Shown in pieces: positions 42,509-53,000 of a stretch of 64,000 nt of DNA. The translations under genes and the position numbers were made by a program. The notes under the pieces are model-generated. The model was not told the origin of the DNA and did no database searches. It worked only from the letters and a program-made list of their open reading frames with translations. The stretch lies in assembly GCA_949130485.1 (NCBI GenBank), contig OX422186.1:10724271-10788270 (forward strand). The letters are read 5' to 3'. This DNA is from Agelas oroides (Eukaryota > Porifera > Demospongiae > Agelasida > Agelasidae). Positions within the stretch are counted from its first letter, which is position 1. Each line of letters opens with the position of its first letter.

Positions 42509-42953
42509 TTAAGTCTTTACATATGCATGTATCTGGTATACATATTTCAGACTGTAATTTAATGCATCCGCGCACCGCATACGGACAATAAGTAGCATTT
42601 TCACTCTGCAAGCTATCGACATCCTGATGCAGCCAGCGCAAGCAGTGTGAGTGAAGACGGCTATGAGAGACATGCTTGGGAGGAGTAGCTGGAGCATGAG
42701 CATCTACTGTATGAGGGCTGGAAGTTGTGCAGACAAATCTTGCTACTTACAGAATGCAGAAGGCGGCTTTGATTGAACAGTAGTGTTTCGTTGCCTCTGC
42801 TACTGTACTCACGTGTTGTTAAGCACATATACTTACATCTCCACAGCCAGGAAATGAGCATCTAAAAGTGAAATGCGACTAACAGCGAGATGCATTCAGT
42901 GTGTGCTTTATTTAGAGTTATGCAGTGACTGCACGTAAACCAGTGCTTGGTCT

Positions 42954-43020
42954 CATTCCCAGGCCCTCAGCAAACCTCCCAGAAGTGTGCACCATACTGA
43001 GGATCTAGGGACCAGACTAA
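42954..43020. repeat. Degenerate TCTCATTCCCAGGCC palindrome
   Basis: GGTCTCATTCCCAGGCC paired loosely with GATCTAGGGACCAGACTA. Confidence 0.5.
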
Positions 43021-43086
43021 CCAGCACTTAAATATGTATTCTTATGTTCATTCTATCTTACCTCCATCTCTCTTCTTCCCCGACAG

Positions 43087-46000
43087 ATGAGGAGAGACAC
43101 CTTGCTGTCCTTAAGCTGGCCATCCGGCAGAAAGGTTCGCTGGACAAAACCATCATGCAGTGTGCCTTTATTGGCCCACCCCGCTCAGGTAAAAGCACCC
43201 TGATGAAACGTATGGTAGGTGAACGCCCCTCTCCTACCTCCTCCAGCACTGGAGTAGTTAACAAAGTGGTGCAAGTAGTCGTGAGATCATCAGCGGAAGC
43301 ATTTGACTCAACTTGGGTCAAGCTCAGCCATGATGACGAGACTGTTATGGTTGTCATGGATGCTAGTCAGGTAGCTGGCAATGAAACACATTTACAGGCT
43401 ACGGTACCTATAAAAGCTGTGCCTCAGACGGAGCATTGTACCACATTGCTTGACAAGAGTGTATCAGAGCATACATGTAGCAAGCATCAAGCTAAGCTTA
43501 GCAAGTGTAAATCTGCTAATTCTGATGTGGCTGATGCAAAACTTGCAGTTTCTTTTTGTAGAAGTGCTCTCCAGAGAAATCTTCAGAATGCAGAAAAGAT
43601 TTTACGAGACAAAGGCTGGTTGGTGTACCTGACAGACACAGGGGGTCAGATTGAGTTCCAAGAGCTCCTTCCTGTGTTGGTCTCAGGTCCGTCATTGTTC
43701 TTCTTGGTCTTCCGATTAGATCACGACCTGAACAAGCGATTCACAGTGCAGTATGTCCGCCCCAATGGGACACTTTCAGAACCCTACCAGTCCACTTTCA
43801 CAGTGAAGGAGGCCCTCCTCCAGTCCCTTGCCAGCATTGCCTCCATGGTGACGTATATCAACAGGGGTGGTGAGCAAGTTCCACTGAAATCCCAGGTGTT
43901 CTTTGTGGGGACACATAAGGATATGGTTTCTGATCAGGAAATTGATCACATTGATTGTGCACTTCAACAGTTGGTGACCTCCACAGGTCTGTTCCGTAAA
44001 GGCATAATCCAGTTTGGCACTAAGTCCCACATGTTACTGGCAGTGAACAACCTATCTGATGATGATTCTGACGTCCAACTAGTTCGAGCTGCTGTGGAGC
44101 GACTAGGCAGGCGGGGTGGCTTCAATGTCAGGGCCCCTCCTTCCTGGCTGATTTTCAGCCTGATCATTCGACAACACGAGGGCCGTGTTCTTAGCTATGA
44201 GAAGTGCTTCGAGGTAGCCAGGCAGTGTGGCATCATGACACAAGGGGAGCTGAATGAAGCTCTTTGGTTTCTCCACACGAAGGTAGGTCTGATCCGTCAC
44301 TTCCAGGGAGAGGGGCTGGAAGACCTCCAGAAGATTGTGATCCAAGACCCCCAGGTTCTCTTTGATATGATAACTGACCTGGTGGTGGAGACATTCACTT
44401 TTGATAAAGCTGACCCAGTCGTTCAGGAAGATTTCAAGAGAAAAGGTATCTTCCCATTTAGCAGCTTTGAGAGGATTAGTGGGAGTTCAGGTCATCTCCT
44501 GACTCCGTCCCGGCTAGTGAATCTCCTGGAGCACCTTCACATCATTGCCCCACTTGAAGAGGAAGGGGAGAAGAAATACTTCATGCCATGCGTACTGTCA
44601 CATGCCCAGCCTGCAGAAGATGTTTCAGGGTTATCTGGAGAACAATCAGCTGAACCAAGCTCCAACAGCTCCTCCCTCCTGATTGGCTTCAGATGTGGCT
44701 ACTGCCCCAAGGGTCTCTTTGCAGCCCTGGTGGTGTACCTCTTAGCTAACGAAAAGAGTCACTTTCGATGGAGGCTCCAATGTGATAGAATCTTCAAAGA
44801 TCAGATCTCATTTTCTGTTGGTCCCTATGACACGGTCTCGATAACAGTGCAACTGAAATATTTCGAGATTAGCTGCACCCCTGAGTTGAGTGACGATCGC
44901 TGTTTTCCTCTTGCCACAATGTGTGGAGAAGTACGACGTTGCATCGAGACAGGGATCAACAAAGTTACTTCAGCTCTGCACTACACACAGGACACCCACT
45001 ATCTGGCCTTCTACTGTCCTGGGGACCATCAAAGTTCTCACTCAATGGAACCTCACCCGGCAGAAATCATCGACATCTATGGCAACATCCTATCCATGGC
45101 AACACCTGATGACATCGTACCATGCACCCTCCGGTGTGAACTAGCAAAAGGGAAGGTGTTCAAACTACCCCCTGGACATATGAGGTGGTTCACTAAGGTA
45201 CATAGTGGAGTTTGAATAGCCTAGTTTCCAGGCCTTCCTTGGAGGTGGAGAAGACCTGGGAGATGCAAAAAAAGTACTACAAACATTCAAAAACTGAAAG
45301 AGGGAAGGCCTGGGAATAAAGCTAGAATTTGTATGGATGTGGGGTGTGCAGTGCATTGTGTCATGTGACAGCTTCTCCATACATGTGATGTTAGTTTCCT
45401 GCTCTAATTATCAGGCACGGTTTAGTATTACTAGTCATTGTCATGTGACTGGATGTGTTTCATTACATACAGGAGTGCAGTGGAAGGCAGCAACAAGAGA
45501 GACAGTCCCCAGGAGAAACCGGTGTGTGTGCGTGCATGCATGCATGCGTGCACATGTGTGTGTGTGTGTGCGCATGACTATAACTGTATGCATGATACCG
45601 TAGGGCCAGTTTTAATTGTGGAGCTTAATGTTTACGTTCCACACTTTTTCAAGCCAATTGCATATTTAATTATTGCCAATTGGGATGGGCTATTAATAGA
45701 ATAATTCAGTACGTGACATGTGACAGCACAGAGAGCTAGAGAAGATGGCAAGTCGAGTCATCGTACCCGAGATGTACAGCCTGAGAGTGTTGTTCTCATA
45801 TTATTTTACAAATGAGTATGGTGGGAGAAAAGCTACATGTAGATATCGAAGAAGACAATGCCAAAAATGATCCAAGGGCAGTTGCAGCTTGAAAGTGTGG
45901 CATTGTTGTCAGCCACATACTGAGGGAGGCAGCCAGGACAGTGTGGCTTGTTCACTGGCTTAAGTATTGAGGAAGACTCATGATGGCAGGTTAACGTTAG

Positions 46001-46798
46001 CAACACTAATGCTAGCCACATGCTCGTGCACCAGTATACCCCATATACTCATTGATTATGTAAATTAATGTTTGCGTTCCAATTTTTGTGAACTAAACTA
46101 AACTCTCATTTTGCAATTATTAGACCATTGCAATTAAAAACAGTCCTACAGTATTATTGTACTTCCACAAAATACTATATATCACTTCTTCCTCTCCTAT
46201 AGTTCTACCACCTTTGTTCTCCACTGCTGCCACAGGATCAGGGACTGCATGTCCCAGGATAGGTCAGTATACCTGTGGGATATGAGCATTAAACAGTATA
46301 CCTAGAGAAGTCAGTGTGCATGTTGATGTACACAAAGGGTGACCACTAAACAAACCAGGGATTATCAGTAGTGCAGTTTCTGTGTAAACTACTTGTAGTG
46401 TAATACTACTTGTAGTGTAATACTGCACCATGTGAGTATGATATTGCCATGGTAACCAATAGTAAGCTTGAATTGTGTTGCCTCCGGCAGGAGACAGACC
46501 TGAGATGTGGCAGCTGCAGAAATTTGTCGGAGTGAGAGGAAGGGTGGTCAGGGTGATAGAGGAGATCTCTGCAGACTGGGAAAAACTGGCTCTGGCCCTC
46601 CGCTTCCGTGGTGTGGTCATTCGGGCAGTGAGGGAGAGTGAGCACTTCCAGGTGGAAAGAGCATGTCACACCATTCTCCATAGGTGGCTGGATGGGCAGA
46701 GCTTACAGCCAGTGACCTGGGACACCCTGGTGGAGTGTTTGGAGGACATTAATCATGGGTCTCTCGCTGGAGACCTGAGAAAGGAACTGGACCGATGA
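43087..46798 (+). CDS. ROC-COR-Death (ROCO-type GTPase) protein
   Basis: Exons 43087-45197, 45473-45521, 46236-46262 and 46491-46798 join in perfect phase (WFTK-ECSGRQQQ, ETG-SGTACPRI, RIG-DRPEMWQ). Seen: a P-loop GPPRSGKST about 30 residues in, DTGGQIEFQELLP (switch II/Walker B, as in ROC GTPases), FVGTHKDM (G4-like THKD), then a COR-like region (PPSWLIFSLIIRQHEGRVLS, GLIRHF, VIQDPQVLFDMITDLV, MPCVL) and a C-terminal globular part. The last exon is a Death domain (WQLQKFVGVRGRVVRVIEEI ... CHTILHRWLDG, TWDTLVECLEDI). ROCO proteins are GTP-regulated dimers; the Death domain implies homotypic coupling to an apoptotic or inflammatory complex. There is no kinase, LRR or ankyrin part in view. The first exon starts in phase 1, so at least one upstream exon is missing from this model; gene A at 39.2-39.73 kb is one candidate. 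Confidence 0.82.
45218..45324. repeat. TAGCCTAG palindrome
   Basis: TAGCCTAGTTTCCAGGCCTT ... GGGAAGGCCTGGGAATAAAG, immediately after the large ROC-COR exon. Confidence 0.8.
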
Positions 46799-47069
46799 AG
46801 GCCTCCAGAAAAGGTATGTAAAGGACCTAGACTACAACCACCTTGTGAAAGATCAAATTTTTTAGCATCCAATTCAAGTATATATATATAAGACCTGTTA
46901 TACACTATCTGAAAGTCAGTGCTTGAGTGAAGCTGAGGTGGTACCAAGGGCAAAACCTCAGCTGAACGAACAGTTAAAGTGCTGACCTTTCATGAGGGAT
47001 GCAGATCTTATATTGGCAGGGACACTTAAACATGCTTAGACTGAGCTGTTCTGAGGCACAACAATGGCT

Positions 47070-47192
47070 ATGGTCTACTTCTTTGACAAGAGTGCTAGTA
47101 CTAGTTTTCCTAGTGAAAGTGTCTAGACCGTATTTTTCGACAAGACTGCAGGGTGCACGCAAAAAATTTGGGTCTGGAAACAAGGCTAAGCA
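47070..47192. repeat. Diverged relative of the 49.57 kb palindrome
   Basis: TATTTTTCGACAAGACTGCA and AAAAAATTTGGGTCTGGAAA are diverged forms of the core and right arm of 49574-49678. The left arm is no longer recognisable. Confidence 0.6.
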
Positions 47193-47297
47193 AATGGTAG
47201 CTGTTGCAAGATTCAAATAGCATTAGATTTGTATAGTGTTATGTGGGATGAATAGACTTCGGTATAGCCAACTTGTGCAGTAGCCGAGCATGTTGTT

Positions 47298-48196
47298 AGT
47301 CTTGTGCCCAGATCTCACCCTTTCATGAGGAAAAAATGGTCTGGTGAACCAAGTCAAATTTCTTGGGCTAGCACGTACTTTGTGACTAGTGTAACCTAGC
47401 AGTGTTCAAAACCTTTTTGTGCCACACCCACTCAAACAATCTTGAGTAGAGAGGCAAATTTTACTGATGTAGGGAAATGCTAGCCTCGTTCCCAGGCCCT
47501 GCGCGCGTTCGTCACTTGCAGTACGAAATTCGCGCAGAGGGCCTGGGCTCGTTCATCACGTGATGTGTGCTGCAGCTTACGTCACGAACCTTCTACTAGA
47601 ATCAATGATGTCATAGATGAGCTAGCACCTTGTTTACCGTTGAAAGAGGCCCCCTGAGATCACAGTAATGGTTCGCGTGCGAACTTACCTAAGTGTTAAA
47701 AGTCTCGGCAGCGCAAGAGCACAAGCTGCCATGCTTAGCTGGATAGTAGACGTCTATATTGAGATACCTTGGCCACATCGTGTTACTAGGTCGTCATGTT
47801 ACTAGGTCGAACCTGGATTTCGGCTCCTCGTCTTCTTCAGCTCGAGTTGACTATTGTAGTCTATCGTACGCGCGTGACCTGTTCCAAGTTCTTCCAACTC
47901 CATTTGTGCTTGTGGTTATCTCTGCAACACAGCAATTTTGCTATGTCTGGTGTGATGTAAAATGACGCCTGCGGCACGCACCACGTGATGAACGAGCCCA
48001 GGCCCTCTGCGCGAATTTCGTACTGCAAGCGACGAACGCGCGCACGCAGGGCCTGGGAACGAGGCTAGGGAAATGCCATGTAATAATTAACGATCCTGCG
48101 ATGTCATTGGTCCTTACCACATTTTGGAAATAGGCCCAAGAAATTTGACTTCATTCTTTCTCACCAGGAGGTGCACATGGGCTGGGCGTGAGACTA
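47298..48196. mobile_element. Nested inverted-repeat elements
   Basis: The outer element starts TAGTCTTGTGCCCAG (about 47298) and ends GGGCGTGAGACTA (about 48196); its arms share the AAGTCAAATTTCTTGGGC and GGTCTGGTGAACC-type motifs of the 38.0 kb element. Within it, 47482-48068 is a second element whose arms of about 100 bases (TAGCCTCGTTCCCAGGCCCT ... GTTCATCACGTGATG) are strongly complementary. An open frame at 47759-47965 lies in its core and shows no domain. Confidence 0.8.
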
Positions 48197-48636
48197 GCAT
48201 GTTTTGTTAATGTTAAACTCTTTCAGATCAAGCAAGATAAGCCTGCAAAATTATATTGGATGTTCTTTAGCAAGACAGGGAAAGAATTAAGGGATGGCAA
48301 GATTTTTGAGGTGTAATTATCTCAGGCCTTCATGAATTAGGTAGTGAATGAAATTCATTTTATAGTTATACATGTAGTACATGTTTGTACCAGAGAAAGA
48401 TTGAAACTCTGGCTATTATATTGGATGAATTCTGGAAATATTCATGTGCAATGGGTTAACTTCTAGGCAGTATTTGTGTACTGTTACACTCATGCCTTAT
48501 TGGAACTTGGAGTACAACTGAGGTGACCCATGGTTAAATTTGTATTTAATTACAATTACAAATTGCTACTACAACATCACTGCAGTCCCCATGGAGAGAT
48601 TTTTTTTACTGTGAAAATGTGTGTTCTCTTTCATAG

Positions 48637-48842
48637 CTGATGAGCCAATGCTGGTCAATTTGCCTTGGGGGTTGAGGATTACTCAGTTGAGAAAATCAAG
48701 TTTGTCATCACATAACATCAAGCTTATGTCTCATGTTTTGTACACCTATCACCCACCCACCACACCACTGACATTACCACGCTACCCTGTTGTGCAATTA
48801 TTCCACTTGCTTACAGCTAGCTCACTCAGGCTTGTCTCATGA
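48637..48842 (+). other. Orphan exon-like start resembling the Death-exon acceptor
   Basis: TTCTCTTTCATAGCTGA at 48625-48641 is the same as the acceptor of the Death exon at 57146, and the following frame starts SDEPMLVNLPWGLRI. The similarity stops after a few codons. It could be a decayed Death exon or chance; no gene is called. Confidence 0.2.
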
Positions 48843-49027
48843 TGCTCTATTTCTATAGTAAATTGTGTCGTGCATGTATAGTAGACGTCTATGGAATTAT
48901 AACATTTTTAGTAACCATCACCATGGCAAAAAATTCCTTATACATTCCTTATATATCTGTTTCATAGTGTAATTGTGCGAAAAGAAAGATCTAAAAAAAA
49001 AAATCAAAAAAGAAAAAAATCTAACAT

Positions 49028-49262
49028 GTACTTGACATAAGCCCCGTTTACACTAGCACTTAAACCGCTTTCAAATCGGTTTAAACGTAAACCGATTTGA
49101 AAGCGGTTTAAGTGCTAGTGTAAACGGGGCTTATGTCAAGTACGTGGATTTTTATTTATTTATTTTTTATTTTCGCATTAGGGGCATTTACATAGCACTG
49201 CCCTAAACCAATTTGAAACCGCTTTGAAACCGGTTAAAACTGCTAGTGTAAACGGGGCTATA
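49028..49262. repeat. 116-bp perfect palindrome plus a third diverged arm
   Basis: 49028-49083 (GTACTTGACATAAGCCCCGT ...) and 49088-49143 are exactly complementary over 56 bases around a four-base centre. A third, diverged copy of the arm (GAAACCGGTTAAAACTGCTA then GTGTAAACGGGGCTA) lies at 49212-49262 beyond an AT-rich spacer. Confidence 0.93.
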
Positions 49263-49324
49263 CAGTTTGAGATAGTATTACCATAGATAGTATAGCCACT
49301 GTGGCTATACTATCATACACCATA

Positions 49325-49479
49325 TACATCTTGCTGCTGGACATCCGTGAATAGTTCCAACACAACTCTTCCAGCTATGATCAGAGACAGAAAATTGAAG
49401 GATGGAAACCAAATCATGCAATCTGTAACAGGAACATCGTTGATAGTGATATCAAAGAAGACCCTTGGAAGTAGCATAT
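49325..49479 (-). pseudogene. Orphan 5' exons of an SR-cyclophilin
   Basis: The minus strand encodes [16 protein letters not shown], a short intron, then GRVVLELFTDV, matching the first two exon parts of the cyclophilin at 38844-38646. The match breaks at ELFTDV, where 38.7 kb continues CPKTCENF. No further cyclophilin exons follow, so this is a stranded fragment from the duplication that also copied the adjacent UBL gene. Confidence 0.8.
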
Positions 49480-49573
49480 TGGTAGCTAGTCTCGTGACCA
49501 GCCGGAAAAAACTACGGAAAATCAAAAACAAAGAAGGATCATCCCTAATAGCAACAGTAGCCTCGTCCCCACG

Positions 49574-49678
49574 CCTAGTCTCGTCCCCAGACACCAAATT
49601 TTTCGCGCGCGCGCCCTGCGGCCTATTTTTCGACGAGTCCGCAGGGCGCGCGAAAAATTTGGTCTGGGGACGAGACTA
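49574..49678. repeat. TAGTCTCG palindrome with long arms
   Basis: TAGTCTCGTCCCCAGACACC then AAATTTTTCGCGCGCGC faces its near-perfect complement. It is inserted between the orphan cyclophilin exons and the UBL gene. Confidence 0.9.
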
Positions 49679-49836
49679 CCCCACGCCCATGGGCCACGCG
49701 CCATGGCCCACCCAAGGTTGGTCACGAGACTAACCGGTAGCTGAATTCTACAACGAGTACTTGCGTCGATATCGGATACGCATGCGCACACCATGCTGTC
49801 GAACTGGCAGCTCTGCGCTTGTGTAGTTGCATACAT

Positions 49837-50086
49837 TATAGCTATCTATGTTAGATGCCTTACCGGCACGATACTAGCGCTAGATATTCGAACAAGCGAT
49901 AAAGTAGAGGATTGTCAAAGCCAAGATCGAGCAAGTGGAAGGGATTCCTCCTGACCAGCAACGAATTATCTTTGCTGTTTGCTGGAAAGCAGTTGGATGA
50001 TAGTCACGCCCTAATTGACTACAACATCCAAGTGGAGTCAACCTTGGCCTTGCTGCTTGCATCTTGTTCGCAAACTACGTGGAGGG
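49837..50086 (+). pseudogene. Degraded leading ubiquitin-like unit of gene B
   Basis: Starts IAIYVRCLTGTILALDIRTS with no ATG (ATA in its place), contains small insertions that change frame more than once, and ends [10 protein letters not shown] followed, in another frame, by LVRKLRGG directly before the intact array. The homologous unit in gene A is also damaged, but differently. Confidence 0.7.
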
Positions 50087-53000
50087 ATGAAATTATTTGT
50101 CAAGACCCTGACTGGGAAGATAATAACGCTAGAAGTTGAATCCAGTGACACAATAGAGAATGTCAAACGAAAAATCCAAGACAAAGAAGGAATCGCCCCT
50201 GACCAGCAACAACTGATCTTTGTTGGTAGAGAACTAGAAAATGGCCAAACATTGAGCGACTACAACATTCAAAGAGAGTCCTCATTACTCTTAGTTCTTA
50301 GATTACACGAATTTCAAATATTTGTCAAGATCCCGAATGAGCAGCCAATAACCCTAGAAGTGGAAGCCAATGACATAATTAAAAACGTCAAAACAAAAAT
50401 CCAAGACAAAGAAGGGATTCCACCTGACCAGCAACAACTGAGGTCTAACGGTAGACAACTAGAAGATGACAGAACACTTGGTGACTACAATGTTCAAGAA
50501 GGGCACACACTGGATCTTGTACTCGGACCGCATGGAGGACCGAGCATGCAAGTGTACATACGAAAATCGTGTGGTACGTCTATAGCACTTCAAGTTGAAT
50601 CAATTGCCAATATCAAGGCCAAGATTGAAAGTGAAGAGGGAATCCCAGTACACAACCAAACGTTGATTTATAATGGCAAGAAAGTTGAAGATGGCCGAAC
50701 ACTGTCAGATTACAATATTGAAAAGGAAGCTCTGTTGCATTTAGTTGAAACAAAGGGTTTAATGCGAATCACTGTCAAGACCCAGGATGATAAGACCACT
50801 TTTGTAGATGTCAACCCCACTGAAACAGTCCTCAGTCTCAAAGTCAGAATATGGAGTGAAGTACCAGAAATGGTGACACCAAGTCTACAACGATTGATCT
50901 ACAATGACAAAGAGTTAAAGCAGAGCGAACCATTGAGTCACTATTCCATCTGTGCTGGCAGCACCATTTTTTGTGAGTGCATTCCAGAAGATACACTTGT
51001 ACGTGTTAAGTTGCTCAGTGGTAAAAGTATAAGTATAACAATCCATCTCAATGCGAAAATTGCAACACTAAAATCCAAACTAAAGCCTCAGTCAGGGATT
51101 GAACCTGATTATCAGCAGCTCTTTTGTGATGGACAACTACTGGAAGATAGACGCACCATACGCAGCTACCATTTGAATGCAAGCTCTTCACTCATTCTCG
51201 GTAAGTTCACTGCCTATAAGACCGTACGCAATATTATGTTCGCATTCAGATACAAGCAGACTTGTACCAGGCCCCAAAAATACATGAATGCTGCCTGAGT
51301 TCCATCCCTCGCAACATTTTAACCCAGGATTAGCCTCGTCCCCAGGCCCATTCAATGTTTCACACGGGCCTGCGAAATGAGGCTAACCAATGGTGGTCCT
51401 ATTAATATGCATTATTAATTTCCCAGATAATAGACTGAATATTTATCCTATGCTCGTAGTATTGTTGCATAAGCTGGAATGTCTCTTGTGCAGGGGGAGA
51501 TATAACCTGTAAACCTTTAACTTGCAAAAGAAGCTAAGGCCGAGACAACCTATCTTGAGCCTTGTCAACTTCTTTTTCCAATGATAGTAGCTGAGCTGTG
51601 ATTTTCTAAGTATAAGACTGGGTGCTAAAGAAACCTATGTTTCTCATTATTACACGAGTTTTAATGATTAACTTCTGTAGGTAAAGCGGACTACATCAGT
51701 GAGCGAATGGAAGAGTCAGTTGATTCGAGAGGGAAGCAACTAGCATGGAGAGAAGAAGGTGTGCAAATTGAAGTGCCGGCAGGAGCTGTCCCAGAAGGAA
51801 AAGAGGCTGTAATAGGGATGCGCAAGTACGAGACCCAGCACACACAGTTCACTTTTCTTGATGACACAGACCCTGTTAGTCCAGTGTACGAGCTGTACTG
51901 CTCCCACAAAGTCTTCAAAGAGAGGATCAACGTATCATTCAACCAAGCTGGCACCGATCAAAGGTGCTTTATGCAGGCCTCACGAGTGCCTCAATGGAAG
52001 AAAGACTTCACTCCTGAATACCAGTTCAGTTGTATTCCGGGAGGAGAGTTCAAACCGCGAAGTGGTGGAATCATCCAGCTGGAGCGGCTCAATTGCTATC
52101 TTCTCATAGCAAGTAAGTTGACTTTAAACCTCATGACAATTCCTTAGTAATGAACTGTGTGCAGATGTGCTTGTTCCAACAAACTCTCGCTGAGTTTCAC
52201 ACTGTATTTCTCTCAGGTCCCAGACCCAAGCCATTTTGGAAGAGGTTGTTCAGGATTGGAGACACTGGATCTCATACGCCTGAAATACTATCTTTATGTA
52301 AGTTTTTTCATCTGAAAGATATATGGTCTTTCAGTTACACTGTAAACAAGTCAGTCCTTCAGATATGTTCAATATGACTTGGTATGTAGGAGTGGTCATT
52401 AATTGGGTATGAGTGAGCCTTATGTTAGTTGTAGAGTGAACATTGTTAGCTGCCCAGGATGGTGACCGCTTTTTCGTTATAGTATTTTCATAATTTTGTC
52501 AGTGTGTGGTCTAAATGCTGTTCTTGTTTCCAGTTGCATTCTGGAAATGTACACTCAGTCTATAGTCTAGTCTGTAGTCTAGTCTGTAGGCTTTGCTGTC
52601 AGATCAGTGGTTAAAACAACCATCTTGTGCTGGTAGTGATAGATAATTACCCCGCGCGCATGCGCAAGGGGTAAAGTGATCGGTCGTGTCCGTCTGTCGT
52701 CGTCGTCCGTCCGTCTGTCGGCACAAAAAACGCCAGTTCTCCAGATCCAGGCCATTCTATTAGTGCTAAATACCTTCAAACTGTGCAAAATGTTGACAAA
52801 CTGCCTTGTCTGTGCTTATTTCGCTAGATACATTCTACAAATACCTAAAATCCTGCGTTTTGAGTTGGCATCGTGGGCACGCCTATCGATCATACCCAGA
52901 TACCTGGCCACTGCGTGAGACGACGGTTTCAGTGTTCCTAGGGCTCACTCTACAGCGTGCATTTGTGAGATGACGATTTGCTCCTATCCTCAAGGAAGCA

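Noticed and set aside
46054-46400. An additional coding exon before the Death exon of the ROC gene
   Set aside because: Apart from the 27-base exon at 46236 no segment keeps frame with both neighbours.
48637-48842. A third Death-domain exon
   Set aside because: Only the acceptor and first codons resemble the 57.1 kb exon; Death-domain helices are not recognisable.
50087-51200. A polyubiquitin precursor gene
   Set aside because: Units are strongly diverged from ubiquitin and each other, mostly lack RGG junctions, and the exon is followed by ZU5 and Death exons in phase.
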